DNA of 64,000 nucleotides from an uncultured Porphyromonas sp. (GTDB lineage: Bacteria > Bacteroidota > Bacteroidia > Bacteroidales > Porphyromonadaceae), in assembly GCA_934364985.1 (NCBI GenBank), contig CAKRMU010000004.1, positions 62,001-126,000 of the forward strand, in the 5' to 3' direction. Position numbers and translations under genes: made by a program. The notes beneath the pieces are model-generated. The model worked only from the letters and a program-made list of their open reading frames with translations. It was not told the DNA's origin and searched no databases. Below, piece after piece: positions 53,308-63,121 of the stretch (the stretch's first letter is position 1; each line of letters starts with the position of its first letter).

Positions 53308-55881
53308 ATGCAGGAAGATTTTCAGCAAGGAGGTAGGACGATAGAGGTTAACCTTGAGGAGCAGATGAAGTCGGCATACATAGACTATGCCATGTCTGTG
53401 ATTGTGAGTCGAGCATTACCTGATGTCCGTGATGGGTTTAAGCCTGTTCATCGCCGTATATTATATGGAATGAATGAGCTGGGTAATACCCCCGATAAGC
53501 CATACAAAAAGTGTGCAAGGACTGTGGGGGATGTGATGGGTAAGTATCACCCTCATGGCGATAGTTCTATATACTTAGCTTTGGTGCGGTTGGCTCAAGA
53601 ATGGTCAATGAGGTATACGCTTGTTGACCCTCATGGTAACTTTGGTTCCATTGATGGAGATGGGCCTGCTGCGATGCGTTATACCGAGAGTCGCCTTGCA
53701 CCTTTAGCAATGGAGATGCTTGCCGACATCAATAAGGAGACGGTCGATATGGTTCCTAACTACGATGACTCTACGATGGAGCCATCAGTGCTACCGACAC
53801 GTATTCCTAACCTATTGGTAAATGGTGCATCCGGTATTGCCGTGGGGATGGCAACCAATATGGCTCCCCATAACCTTACCGAGGTGATGAATGGTGCTTT
53901 ATCATTTATCGCCAAGCGAGGAAATATCACGATAGATGAATTGATGGAATTCGTCAAGGCACCAGACTTCCCTACCGGAGGAGCCATATATGGTTATCAA
54001 GGTGTGAAAGATGCTTTTTACACCGGACGTGGCAGGATTGTCCTCCGCGGAAAAGCCGAAATTGAAGTCGATGGACAGCACGAGCAGATTATTATCACTG
54101 AGATACCATACAATGTCATTAAGAAGGATCTCGTAAAGAGCATTGCAGAATTAGCTACCACCAAAAAAATAGAGGGTATCAGCAATGTGCAGGATGAGTC
54201 AAGTGGCAAGACGGGCATGCGTATTGTCATAGATATAAAACGAGATGCCAATGCAGGCGTTGTCCTCAATAAGTTATTCAAGCTTACCCAGCTTCAAAGC
54301 TCGTTTAGCGTTAATAATATAGCACTCGTAGATGGCCGCCCTAAGCTACTTAACCTAAAAGACCTTATAGAGGAGTTTGTAAAGCATCGGCATGAAGTAG
54401 TCACCAGACGTACTGTTTTTGACCTTAGAAAAGCGGAGGAGCGATTGCATATCCTTGAAGGACGAATTATCGCAGCAGATAATATTGACGAAGTAGTAGC
54501 TATAATCAAGTCGTCCGAAAGGCAGTCTGAGGCAATCGAAAAGCTGATGACTCGCTTTAGCTTATCTCAAATACAGGCTCGCTCGATTGTCGAGATGCGA
54601 CTTGGCCAATTAACAGGTATGGAGATGGATAAGCTCCGTGCAGAGTACGAGGAAGTTCAAGAAAAGGTGAAGTATTATAAGGAGATCCTTTCGGACGAAA
54701 ATAAGCTCTACGATGTTATCTCTGAGGAAATACAGGAAATAATTGATCGTTATGGCGATGACCGTAAGAGCGATATTGTCTATGCCACAGCTGATATGAA
54801 TCCAGAGGACTTTTATGCTGATGATGACATGGTGATTACCCTATCTCACATGGGTTATATTAAGCGAACCCCTTTAGCTGATTTCCGTGCTCAGAGTAGG
54901 GGGGGAGTAGGTGCAAAAGGCTCTGATACCAGAGATGAGGACTTCGTGGAGTATATCTATTCAGCTTCTATGCATGCCACTTTGTTATTCTTTACGGAGC
55001 AAGGAAGGTGCTATTGGCTTAGGGTATTCGAGATCCCAGAGGGTGCAAAAAACTCTAAAGGACGTGCCATACAAAACCTCCTTAATTTAGACTCTTCAAA
55101 TAGGATTTCTGCGGTATTAAGAGTAAAGAATCTCACTACTGATGAGCAATTTGTAGACACTCATTATCTCACATTTGTTACACGTCAGGGGCTCATAAGA
55201 AAGTCTCGCTTGAGGGATTTTTCGCGTCCAAGGCAATCTGGAATTATTGCCATCAAGTTGCGTGACGATGATAATGTGGTTAGCGTTATGCTATCTAACG
55301 GCAGATGCGATTTCGTAATGGGTAGCAAGCAAGGTAGGGCAGTCCGCTTTAATGAGAGCGTACTTAGACCTTTAGGACGTAGCTCTATGGGTGTGCGAGG
55401 CATGAAACTTGACGGCGATGACGACGAAGTAGTTGGAGCCGTATGTGTGAAGCATCCAGAGGAGGAGACGATACTTGTAATCTCCGAAAATGGCTTTGGC
55501 AAACGAAGTCTATTGGAGGATTATCCACAAAGAAATCGGGGTGGTAAAGGCGTTATCACGCTTAAGATTACCGAGAAAACGGGTGAGATGGTCTCCATAC
55601 ATAGCGTTACGAACGAGCACGATATTATGATTATCAATAAGAGCGGTGTGGTCATACGTACGCGGATGGCTGATATTTCGGTGATCGGAAGAAATACTCA
55701 GGGCGTCAAGCTTATCAATCTTGCAAAGCGTGGAGATGAGATAGCTAGCACTTGTCGAGTACTATCTGATGAGGAGAATATGGAGGAGGAGGATCTCTCC
55801 GAGGGCGTATATGTTGAGGATGGTATTGAGGAAGTCGATGGAGCAGATATCCTTCAGGATGATGAAACAGATGAGGAGTAA
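53308..55881 (+). CDS. gyrA: DNA gyrase subunit A
   Basis: Cuts and rejoins DNA in the type II topoisomerase that introduces negative supercoils. The 857-aa protein has [20 protein letters not shown], the catalytic tyrosine in [10 protein letters not shown], and the C-terminal beta-pinwheel with the GyrA-box-like RNRGGKG, which supports gyrase rather than ParC. The acidic tail (EEEDLSEG... DDETDEE) is long. The TPR gene follows after 79 bp without a recognisable promoter. Confidence 0.96.
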   Translation: MQEDFQQGGRTIEVNLEEQMKSAYIDYAMSVIVSRALPDVRDGFKPVHRRILYGMNELGNTPDKPYKKCARTVGDVMGKYHPHGDSSIYLALVRLAQEWSMRYTLVDPHGNFGSIDGDGPAAMRYTESRLAPLAMEMLADINKETVDMVPNYDDSTMEPSVLPTRIPNLLVNGASGIAVGMATNMAPHNLTEVMNGALSFIAKRGNITIDELMEFVKAPDFPTGGAIYGYQGVKDAFYTGRGRIVLRGKAEIEVDGQHEQIIITEIPYNVIKKDLVKSIAELATTKKIEGISNVQDESSGKTGMRIVIDIKRDANAGVVLNKLFKLTQLQSSFSVNNIALVDGRPKLLNLKDLIEEFVKHRHEVVTRRTVFDLRKAEERLHILEGRIIAADNIDEVVAIIKSSERQSEAIEKLMTRFSLSQIQARSIVEMRLGQLTGMEMDKLRAEYEEVQEKVKYYKEILSDENKLYDVISEEIQEIIDRYGDDRKSDIVYATADMNPEDFYADDDMVITLSHMGYIKRTPLADFRAQSRGGVGAKGSDTRDEDFVEYIYSASMHATLLFFTEQGRCYWLRVFEIPEGAKNSKGRAIQNLLNLDSSNRISAVLRVKNLTTDEQFVDTHYLTFVTRQGLIRKSRLRDFSRPRQSGIIAIKLRDDDNVVSVMLSNGRCDFVMGSKQGRAVRFNESVLRPLGRSSMGVRGMKLDGDDDEVVGAVCVKHPEEETILVISENGFGKRSLLEDYPQRNRGGKGVITLKITEKTGEMVSIHSVTNEHDIMIINKSGVVIRTRMADISVIGRNTQGVKLINLAKRGDEIASTCRVLSDEENMEEEDLSEGVYVEDGIEEVDGADILQDDETDEE

Positions 55882-55959
55882 AGATTAAACGACAGTTATT
55901 TTTACAAGTCACAATATAAGACGTAACAATTAATTATACATTAACGAGATTAAGACAAT

Positions 55960-57180
55960 ATGAAGACAAGATTTATCTTGAGTGCTATATGTACTCTTAT
56001 GATTATCCCGGCTTTCGCACAAACTAAGGTGGTGAAAGAGGTGGAGCGTGCCGTAAAGAAAGACGGTGCAGATATCGTAGAAGCTCGAAAACTTATCCAG
56101 ACTACCCTTGTCAATCCTGAGACTGAAAATTCTGCTTATGCTTGGTATGTAGCTGGTCTAGTTGAGGAAAAAGTCGTAGAGCAAGGCTTTATTAATCAAC
56201 AATTAGGTAAGGAAGTAAAGGAGAGCGAGTTTTATACCCCTCTTTATGATATGATTACTTACTACGAAAAAGCTGCTGAGCTAGATAATCTTCCAAATGA
56301 AAAAGGTAAGATAAAACCTAAGTTTACCAAAAAGATTTCTGAGGCTATCGGGAGCTACTATAATCAGCTTATCAATGCTGGTAATGAGGGACTAACTACA
56401 GGTGACTTTACTAAAGCTCATAAGTATTTCTCAAAGTTTGGCGAAGTGAAAAAGATGGGTATCTTTAATGGTACTCCCATTGCAACTTCAGATTCATTGA
56501 GCATGGAGGTTGCTTTCTTCTCAGCTTATGCCGCTACTCAGATGAAAGATAACTACCAGAATGCTATCCCTGAGCTAGAGGCTATTAAAAATGTGCCTTT
56601 TAACCAAAACGAAGTATATCAGCTCTTAGCTCTATCTCAACTCAATGTCGGTGATACAGTAGCTTACGTCAATACCCTAAAGGAAGCTATTGATATATTC
56701 CCAACTGAGCCAATGTACTTGACCAACTTGGCGAATATGCATATCATTAAAGGCGAAAATGAAGAGGCACTACATTTCTTAAATAAATTGCTCGAAACCG
56801 AACCAAATAATCCCATCGTGCACGCTGCAATTGGTCAGATTTACACCGAGGGGCTAAAGGATTATGAAAAGGGTGAGCTAGCTTACCTTAAGGCTATAGA
56901 GATAGATCCTGAGTCTCAAACCGCTATCTATGGTTTGGCACAAGTCTACTTTAACCAAGGTGCAGACGCCATAAATAATGCCAATTCTATTAATGACAAC
57001 GCAGAGTATCAAAAAGGATTAGCTAAGGCAAAAGAGTTCTATAAGAAAGCCCTCCCATATCTTGAGAAAGTACACCAGTTAGACCCTGACAATAGTCAGT
57101 TCCGTACTGCCCTCTACAATGTTTACTATAACCTTGATATGGAGGATAAGATGGCAGCAATGGACGCCGAGCAAAAGTAA
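55960..57180 (+). CDS. exported TPR-repeat protein
   Basis: A 406-aa secreted or periplasmic protein. The signal peptide ends around AFAQ21. Several tetratricopeptide repeats lie between about 230 and 400, for example YLTNLANMHIIKGENEEAL and AIGQIYTEGLKDYEKGE. No catalytic domain is seen. TPRs suggest a scaffold role. It is followed by a terminator and shares codon style with neighbouring genes. Confidence 0.8.
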   Translation: MKTRFILSAICTLMIIPAFAQTKVVKEVERAVKKDGADIVEARKLIQTTLVNPETENSAYAWYVAGLVEEKVVEQGFINQQLGKEVKESEFYTPLYDMITYYEKAAELDNLPNEKGKIKPKFTKKISEAIGSYYNQLINAGNEGLTTGDFTKAHKYFSKFGEVKKMGIFNGTPIATSDSLSMEVAFFSAYAATQMKDNYQNAIPELEAIKNVPFNQNEVYQLLALSQLNVGDTVAYVNTLKEAIDIFPTEPMYLTNLANMHIIKGENEEALHFLNKLLETEPNNPIVHAAIGQIYTEGLKDYEKGELAYLKAIEIDPESQTAIYGLAQVYFNQGADAINNANSINDNAEYQKGLAKAKEFYKKALPYLEKVHQLDPDNSQFRTALYNVYYNLDMEDKMAAMDAEQK

Positions 57181-57215
57181 TGTTTTAATATCCAATATTA
57201 AGATTTAGTCATTAG

Positions 57216-57251
57216 AAGGTATGCTGATTTATTTCGGCATACCTTTTTTTT
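57216..57251 (+). terminator. intrinsic terminator after the TPR gene
   Basis: AAGGTATGC (57216-57224) pairs with GCATACCTT (57237-57245), followed by eight T (57244-57251). The rest of the gap to PhoH (57252-57628) holds the phoH promoter and a small hairpin at 57591-57610. Confidence 0.9.
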
Positions 57252-57528
57252 ATTTTCTCTAACTATCAAGAATTGAATATTGATACTTGAATAATAAGGG
57301 AACCCGAAATAAAGTTTGGCAAATCTAAAGATTATTTATCCGCTACTATCCGATGTCTTATGGAGCATTTATGGATATAACATAATGATTATTTTACGTA
57401 TCTGTTTGCCCAAATTATTACTTCAATCATCCTCCCTATGATATAAGAGGTCGCTACTCATTATTGGATGGAAATGAAATGTTGCTATAAAACAATTAAA
57501 GACATATGTCTCTAATACATTTTATTTG

Positions 57529-57536
57529 TACATTTG
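57529..57536 (+). promoter_or_regulatory. -7 promoter element for the PIN-PhoH gene
   Basis: TACATTTG, 92 bp upstream of the start. A hairpin AGCCGT/ACGGCT (57591-57610) lies in the leader. No -33 TTTG at standard spacing. Confidence 0.55.
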
Positions 57537-57628
57537 TGAAACGAGAAAGGGTATGTAATGAATGCTCTAATGTGATTATGAAACACCGACAGCCGTTTTT
57601 ATTGACGGCTTAATGACGTAATATTGTT

Positions 57629-58981
57629 ATGGCAAAGAAGAATTATGTACTTGATACCAATGTAATCCTCCACGATTACAAGTGTGTTGAGAATTTTCAG
57701 GACAACAATGTCTACATCCCTATAACCGTATTGGAGGAGGTAGATAAGTTCAAAAAGGGCTACGAGCAAATCAATTTTAACGCCCGTGCTTTTACGCGTA
57801 TACTTGACGATAAAATAGGAGAAGCAGAGAAAAAGACCAAGACTAAAGGTATAAAGATAGACGATAACGGCATCCAGATTAATGCTGATGGCGGTAAGGT
57901 CTTTGTCCTAACAAACGGACAGCATCACCCTAAAGTCGCCGAGGTGTTTAGACAAGAGCTTAATGATCACCGAATACTCTCTGTCGCCCTCACCCTCGCA
58001 GATAGCTCTAATTTTCCCACCATATTGGTTACTAAGGATGTCAATCTTCGGATAAAGGCGATATCTTTAGGCTTAGTGGCAGAGGATTATACTACGGATC
58101 AAGTAGATGTGGAGGATATCTTTGCTCACAATTACTCTGAGGTAGAGGTTGATGACACAAGCCTCATCGATAATATCTACATTTCAAAGGGTCAGGGTGT
58201 TGAAATCAGTGAGGTGACATTGCCATTCACGCCAATTCCTAATCAGACATTCGTATTAAAGAGCCCACAGAGCACAGCCCTCGTTAGGGTCGATAACACT
58301 GCAGAGCGGATAAAGGTTATTGACAAAAAAACATTCAGTGGGATCACACCACGTAATGCCGAACAGACGATGGCTTTTGACCTCCTTTCAGATAAATCCT
58401 TATCTCTGATAGGACTAACGGGTACTGCAGGGACAGGCAAAACCCTTTTAGCATTAGCCGCAGCCTTAGCTCAGGCCGACGATTATCAGCAGATCCTTTT
58501 GGCAAGACCTATTGTGTCACTTGCCAATAAAGATCTTGGCTTCCTACCGGGCGACTATAAGCAGAAAGTGATGCCCTATATGCAACCACTTTTTGACAAT
58601 CTCAATGTGATTAAAGCCCAGTTTAGTGACGGTTCGGCACAAGCACGAAAGATAGAGGACATGCTATCAAGTGAGAAATTAGTCATTGAGGCTTTGGCAT
58701 ATATCAGAGGACGAAGCCTTTCAAACGTTATTTGCATTATCGACGAAGCACAAAATCTTACACCCCAAGAAATCAAAACGGTTATTACAAGAGCAGGCGA
58801 GAATACTCGTATGATATTTACAGGTGATGTCCACCAAATAGATAGTCCATACTTAGATACCCGTAGCAATGGATTAGCATATATGATCGAGAGGATGCGT
58901 GGGGAGGAATTCTTTGGGCATGTCAATCTCGTGCAAGGTGAACGTTCGCTTTTAAGTGATGTGGCTGCTCGCAAGCTTTAA
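57629..58981 (+). CDS. PIN domain-PhoH family ATPase
   Basis: A two-domain protein of probable RNA function. The N-terminal PIN nuclease domain (about 1-140) has VLDTNVILHD and VTKDVNLRIKA, giving the expected acidic residues. The C-terminal PhoH ATPase has LIGLTGTAGTGKTLLALAAA, IIDEAQNLTPQE and FTGDVHQID. The 450-aa length matches YlaK-type PIN-PhoH proteins. The carboxyltransferase gene starts 31 bp after it. Confidence 0.9.
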   Translation: MAKKNYVLDTNVILHDYKCVENFQDNNVYIPITVLEEVDKFKKGYEQINFNARAFTRILDDKIGEAEKKTKTKGIKIDDNGIQINADGGKVFVLTNGQHHPKVAEVFRQELNDHRILSVALTLADSSNFPTILVTKDVNLRIKAISLGLVAEDYTTDQVDVEDIFAHNYSEVEVDDTSLIDNIYISKGQGVEISEVTLPFTPIPNQTFVLKSPQSTALVRVDNTAERIKVIDKKTFSGITPRNAEQTMAFDLLSDKSLSLIGLTGTAGTGKTLLALAAALAQADDYQQILLARPIVSLANKDLGFLPGDYKQKVMPYMQPLFDNLNVIKAQFSDGSAQARKIEDMLSSEKLVIEALAYIRGRSLSNVICIIDEAQNLTPQEIKTVITRAGENTRMIFTGDVHQIDSPYLDTRSNGLAYMIERMRGEEFFGHVNLVQGERSLLSDVAARKL

Positions 58982-59012
58982 GTACATAATTATTATATTA
59001 TACAATTGAGAA

Positions 59013-60872
59013 ATGAAAAAGAAGGCGGTTAAGTTTAGTCTCGTGTACCGAGATATGTTCCAGAGCTCAGGTAAATATCAGCCTCGAGCCGACCAGTTGG
59101 CACGTGTAGCTCCAGCAATAGTGGAGATGGGCTGTTTCTCTCGTGTGGAGACTAATGGCGGTGCTTTTGAGCAAGTGCAGCTTCTTTATGGCGAAAATCC
59201 GAACAAGGCAGTAAGGGCATTTACCAAAACATTTAACGAAGCTGGCATACAGACGCATATGCTTGATCGTGGACTGAATGCACTACGTATGTATCCTGTG
59301 CCTGCCGATGTGCGGAAGCTAATGTACAAAGTAAAGAAAGCACAAGGTACAGATATTACACGTATCTTCTGTGGTCTTAATGACGTGCGGAATATTATTC
59401 CTTCCATTCAATATGCCAAAGAAGCAGGGATGATTCCCCAAGCTTCGCTTTGTATCACACACTCTCCGATCCATACTGCAGAGTATTATACCAATATCGC
59501 ATTCCAGCTAATTGACGCAGGTGCTCCTGAGATTTGCTTAAAGGATATGGCTGGTATTGGTCGTCCTACGGTCTTGGGACAGATCGTCAAAGCTATCAAA
59601 GATCGTAACCCGGAAGTCATAGTGCAGTACCACGGACATTCAGGTCCTGGTTTCTCCCCTGCGTCAATGCTTGAGGTGGCAAGGGCAGGTGTTGATTACA
59701 TCGATTGTGCGGTTGAGCCTTTAGCTTGGGGTAAAATCCACCCTGATGTTATTACCATACAAGCAATGCTTAAAGCTGATGGTTTTGATGTCCCAGAGAT
59801 AAATATGAATGCCTATATGAAGGTAAGATCTCTAACCCAAGAGTTCCTCGACGACTTCCTTGGTTATTTTACTAACTTCGGGAACCTTCAGTCTTCATCT
59901 TTGCTTGTTGGCTGTGGTCTTCCAGGCGGAATGATGGGGTCAATGATGGCGGATCTCAAGGGTATCCACTCCGCAATCAATATGTATCATAGGCAGAATA
60001 ACGAACCAGAGATTTCAATAGACGAATTAATGGTTAAGCTATTCCAGGAAGTAGAGTATGTTTGGCCTAAACTCGGTAACCCACCATTGGTAACACCATT
60101 CAGTCAGTATGTCAAGAATGTTGCACTGATGAATGTGTTTAACATGGAGCGAGGGGAAGGTCGTTGGCAAGCTATTGATAAGAATACTTGGGGTATGATT
60201 ACGGGTAAATCCGGTAAATTACCAGGCACTTTGGATCCAGAGATTGTGCAACTTGCTAAAGAAAAAGGAGAGGAGTTTACCGATGCTAATCCTCAAAGTT
60301 ATTATCCTGATGAGCTGGATAAGTTCCGCAAGATTATGGACGAAGAGGGTTGGGATTATGGTCCTGACGATGAGGAGTTATTTGAATTAGCGATGCACGA
60401 GCAGCAGTATCGCGATTATAAGAGTGGTGTAGCTAAGGAGCGTTTTGAGGCGGATTTGGCTAAACTTAAAGCTGAAAAGCAGGCTAAAGAAGGGTATACT
60501 GCAGAGGATGTTAAGGCCTTGCAACGTGCTAATTATATCCCGGTTACGGCTCCTGCGAGTGGGCAAGTCTTCTGGGAGCTTGACTTCCAAGACCAATCGG
60601 CTGCACCTGCTATTGGTACTTCTTACAGGGCAGGTAGCAAGATGTGTATTATCCAGACAAATATGCTCTATTCTGTGGATATCTGTGCTGGTATTTCGGG
60701 AAGAATCCGAGAGATTGTTGCAGATCAGGGAGCTCAAGTGCGGAAGGGCGATGTGATTGCATACATGGATGAGTGCACTGACTTTCTGCCACCAGAAGAG
60801 GCAAAAAAGGAATATATTAAGCGTGTAGATAAAGCTCCTTTTGAACCAAAAGAGGCTATTAACAAGAAGTAA
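59013..60872 (+). CDS. carboxyltransferase (OadA/PycB-like) with biotin-type domain lacking the biotin lysine
   Basis: The 619-aa protein has the length and layout of oxaloacetate decarboxylase alpha/pyruvate carboxylase B. The N-terminal TIM-barrel carboxyltransferase keeps the catalytic RD (13-14) and Q17, the KDMAG lysine (K177) that is carbamylated in the family, and the metal ligands H207 and H209 in QYHGHSG. A biotinyl-like domain follows from about 530: its TNMLYSVDICAGISG aligns with the usual EAMKM-type site, where the biotin lysine is replaced by leucine (about L552). The downstream KDV/GDVIAYMD part is retained. No beta/gamma decarboxylase, biotin carboxylase or carrier gene is adjacent. 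The true substrate is unknown. Confidence 0.75.
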   Translation: MKKKAVKFSLVYRDMFQSSGKYQPRADQLARVAPAIVEMGCFSRVETNGGAFEQVQLLYGENPNKAVRAFTKTFNEAGIQTHMLDRGLNALRMYPVPADVRKLMYKVKKAQGTDITRIFCGLNDVRNIIPSIQYAKEAGMIPQASLCITHSPIHTAEYYTNIAFQLIDAGAPEICLKDMAGIGRPTVLGQIVKAIKDRNPEVIVQYHGHSGPGFSPASMLEVARAGVDYIDCAVEPLAWGKIHPDVITIQAMLKADGFDVPEINMNAYMKVRSLTQEFLDDFLGYFTNFGNLQSSSLLVGCGLPGGMMGSMMADLKGIHSAINMYHRQNNEPEISIDELMVKLFQEVEYVWPKLGNPPLVTPFSQYVKNVALMNVFNMERGEGRWQAIDKNTWGMITGKSGKLPGTLDPEIVQLAKEKGEEFTDANPQSYYPDELDKFRKIMDEEGWDYGPDDEELFELAMHEQQYRDYKSGVAKERFEADLAKLKAEKQAKEGYTAEDVKALQRANYIPVTAPASGQVFWELDFQDQSAAPAIGTSYRAGSKMCIIQTNMLYSVDICAGISGRIREIVADQGAQVRKGDVIAYMDECTDFLPPEEAKKEYIKRVDKAPFEPKEAINKK

Positions 60873-60906
60873 TAACTTGACACAACATTAAGTTATACCC
60901 CCATAC

Positions 60907-60943
60907 CCAGTCCTTGTCTCTCGGGATGAGGACTGGTTTTTTT
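60907..60943 (+). terminator. intrinsic terminator after the carboxyltransferase gene
   Basis: CCAGTCCT (60907-60914) pairs with AGGACTGG (60929-60936), followed by seven T. It ends 5 bp before the next gene starts, so that gene likely begins a new transcript or depends on readthrough. Confidence 0.9.
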
Positions 60944-60947
60944 CATT

Positions 60948-61676
60948 ATGGATAAGATATTCATTCAGAATAAGTATCGCTTAGATTTCACTCCGCTTTT
61001 TGAGGATATTGAGCATATTTTTGAGAAAAATGGCGAAGTGATTTACCATGAGCGTAATACTATCAAAGTCTTCGAGTGGTCCAGTCATTTGATTAATGTC
61101 AAAAAATTTGCCGTACCTCACCCTATTAATCGCTTCGTTTATCGTTATTTGAGAAAACCAAAGTGTGTTCGAGCATTAACGTATGCCCTTAGATTGCAGA
61201 CGTTAGGTATACCCACGCCCGAACCCATTGGTTACCTCGTCAGGTACAGGGGGATAGAGATTGCTGAAAGCTATTTGGTAACTCTTCAATCGCCATTGGG
61301 GCGTAATTTTTACGAATTTGACGAAGGAGGTGTATCGGGTCGCGAAGATATCATCAATGGATTGGCACATTTTGCTGCTGAAATGCACGATAAAGGTGTG
61401 GTACATCTTGACTTTTCGCCAGGAAATATCCTATTCGATAAAAATCAATTGGGCGAATGGGAGTATACGATCGTTGATATCAATCGGATGAAGTTTGCTC
61501 CTGTCTCTTTGCGTGAGGGCTGTGCAAACCTCCAAAGGTTATGGGGAGGGCTTGACTTTTTGCGTATTCTCGCTAATGGTTATGCCGAAGCTCGAGGTGC
61601 TGATCCCGATGTCGTTTATGATACTATTCTGCACTATCATTCACAATTCTGGCGTGGATATAATCGCTGGTATTAG
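60948..61676 (+). CDS. Kdo-kinase/WaaP-like protein kinase-fold enzyme
   Basis: Phosphorylates lipopolysaccharide inner-core sugar or a related target on the cytoplasmic side. The 242-aa protein has the kinase-like catalytic VVHLDFSPGNILF (D155) and the metal-binding IVDINRMKF, as in the KdkA/WaaP family. Together with kdsB and lpxK it fits Kdo-lipid A modification. It ends 12 bp from the convergent cbiZ end. Confidence 0.78.
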   Translation: MDKIFIQNKYRLDFTPLFEDIEHIFEKNGEVIYHERNTIKVFEWSSHLINVKKFAVPHPINRFVYRYLRKPKCVRALTYALRLQTLGIPTPEPIGYLVRYRGIEIAESYLVTLQSPLGRNFYEFDEGGVSGREDIINGLAHFAAEMHDKGVVHLDFSPGNILFDKNQLGEWEYTIVDINRMKFAPVSLREGCANLQRLWGGLDFLRILANGYAEARGADPDVVYDTILHYHSQFWRGYNRWY

Positions 61677-61688
61677 GAAGTCTGGTTG

Positions 61689-62837
61689 CTATTTATTCAG
61701 CTCCCCATATAGTTGATACGCAAAAGCCTTAATGAGTTTTTCCACGATGCCCTTGTATCCTTTACTCTGCGAAAGTTGCTTGTATTCCTGTTGTTGCGAA
61801 ATCAGCGTGATATATTTCTCTGCCAAAATAGTCAGAGTCTCATCTGTAATTATTCCCCACTTATTTTGATCGCATAGGTGAAGTACGGATGCCATAATTC
61901 CTACCAATCGATTGTCCTGATCTAAACTACTTAAAACGTTATTGAGCAATTTAGCATCGACTTTCTGCGGAAATAGATGCTGAAAACTGTCTACAATACG
62001 CTGACGTGTTATCCCATATCTGCCTCCTTGCCATTCTATTGAGGATTGTCGTTGAGCATTCATACCCGATTGCTTATTTAGGGCATCGCGTAGAGCTTCA
62101 ATCGTAGCTTCGCCAATCATTTCTCCCAAAATAACGTGTTTGCCGGCATCAAATAACTCAACTTCAGACTCTTCATTGCAGACAGCTACGATGGTATCTG
62201 TTCCAGACCCCGTTGCGATACCTTCGGAATAACGACTTCCAGCCATCAGTTCCTGCAAAACTACAGTTTTCGCTTCGGTAGCTGTCACCAATACCCGTGT
62301 AAGTACTCCGCCATCAAGGTGGGCATTGATGAATATCATCATGTTAATGGTCCCAGGAGCAGGGAGGATGTCTTTGTGTTCAAACTCGTTGTATGTGGCT
62401 TTATCACCCGCTCTTCCTCCGTTAACATCTATTCCAGCAGTGGCGACTACCATCACTTCTACATTGTGGTAGCAACGAGAAGCGACACCATAGTTTTCAA
62501 TACGTGCCGCCGTATTCATCCCCACCGTTGTATCAAGTGGTAAACCTAAGTTGCGACACAATCCCTGATAGTATTCCCTCAGGTTATTCTCCTGCATAGG
62601 GCAATTTATCTTTTCGACAACCTCTCTCCGTTTGCTACAGCTATTATTGAAGATAAATTGTATGTCGTCACGGGTGCCACCATTGATGCTTGAGGAACTC
62701 ACGACTTTTCGCCTCCCAAGCAGCTCGATGACTAAGCTATCTCTGTACAAATAACACGGATCGCCTATGGCGGTGTTGAATAGCAAAAGTGCTTCGTTGC
62801 GGATAAAGCCGTTTAGATGTTGTGTACTAAAACCCAT
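61689..62837 (-). CDS. cbiZ: adenosylcobinamide amidohydrolase, with C-terminal extension
   Basis: Cleaves adenosylcobinamide, or a related corrinoid, to adenosylcobyric acid so exogenous corrinoids can be reused. The CbiZ domain spans about residues 35-240: SSSSINGGTRDDIQ, VATAGIDVNGGRAGDKATY, PGTINMMIFIN, TATEAKTVVLQEL and ATGSGTDTIVAV. A ~140-residue C-terminal part, IEWQGGRYGITRQRIVDSF onward, is not part of the core family. No other cobalamin gene or cobalamin riboswitch was recognised nearby. A promoter is at 62856-62863. Confidence 0.88.
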   Translation of the reverse strand: MGFSTQHLNGFIRNEALLLFNTAIGDPCYLYRDSLVIELLGRRKVVSSSSINGGTRDDIQFIFNNSCSKRREVVEKINCPMQENNLREYYQGLCRNLGLPLDTTVGMNTAARIENYGVASRCYHNVEVMVVATAGIDVNGGRAGDKATYNEFEHKDILPAPGTINMMIFINAHLDGGVLTRVLVTATEAKTVVLQELMAGSRYSEGIATGSGTDTIVAVCNEESEVELFDAGKHVILGEMIGEATIEALRDALNKQSGMNAQRQSSIEWQGGRYGITRQRIVDSFQHLFPQKVDAKLLNNVLSSLDQDNRLVGIMASVLHLCDQNKWGIITDETLTILAEKYITLISQQQEYKQLSQSKGYKGIVEKLIKAFAYQLYGELNK

Positions 62838-62855
62838 AACTTTTCATTTTGGATA

Positions 62856-62863
62856 CAAATGTA
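62856..62863 (-). promoter_or_regulatory. -7 promoter element for cbiZ
   Basis: Minus strand reads TACATTTG, 18 bp upstream of the start. The leader would be very short, which argues against a riboswitch between promoter and gene. Confidence 0.55.
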
Positions 62864-62906
62864 GGCATAATTTAAGATTAAACCTATATCGAAGTTCATG
62901 GACTGA

Positions 62907-63010
62907 GATACCCTAAATACGCCACAGCGAATACCCTATATTTGCTTGAGCGTATTCAGGGGATTTGTTTTACCAAATATAGGGTATTCGTTTTCACGAA
63001 ATGTATACCA
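62907..63010. repeat. 23-bp repeat array 10
   Basis: Units start at 62907, 62930, 62953 and 62976, with a degenerate fifth at 62999. Cores are GATACCCTAAATA, AATACCCTATATT, TATTCAGGGGATT and AATATAGGGTATT. CGAATACCCTATATT (62928-62942) is a perfect inverted repeat of 62976-62990, the same stem type as array 6. It lies in the divergent cbiZ-FKBP gap. Confidence 0.93.
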
Positions 63011-63121
63011 TACACGTATGGAGTTGTGTGACAACGCTCTAAAGGGGAATCAGGAGAAACGGTTTTCGGATTCCTATTTCACGACCGATGGCTATCGCTA
63101 CTTGACCTTTTGAATAACCCT

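Noticed and set aside
6694..62998. The 23-bp arrays as CRISPR
   Set aside because: Units are contiguous and degenerate with no unique 30-40-bp spacers, and no cas gene is present.
62838..63010. Cobalamin riboswitch before cbiZ
   Set aside because: No B12-box-like sequence was found on the minus strand, and the predicted leader is only a few bases.
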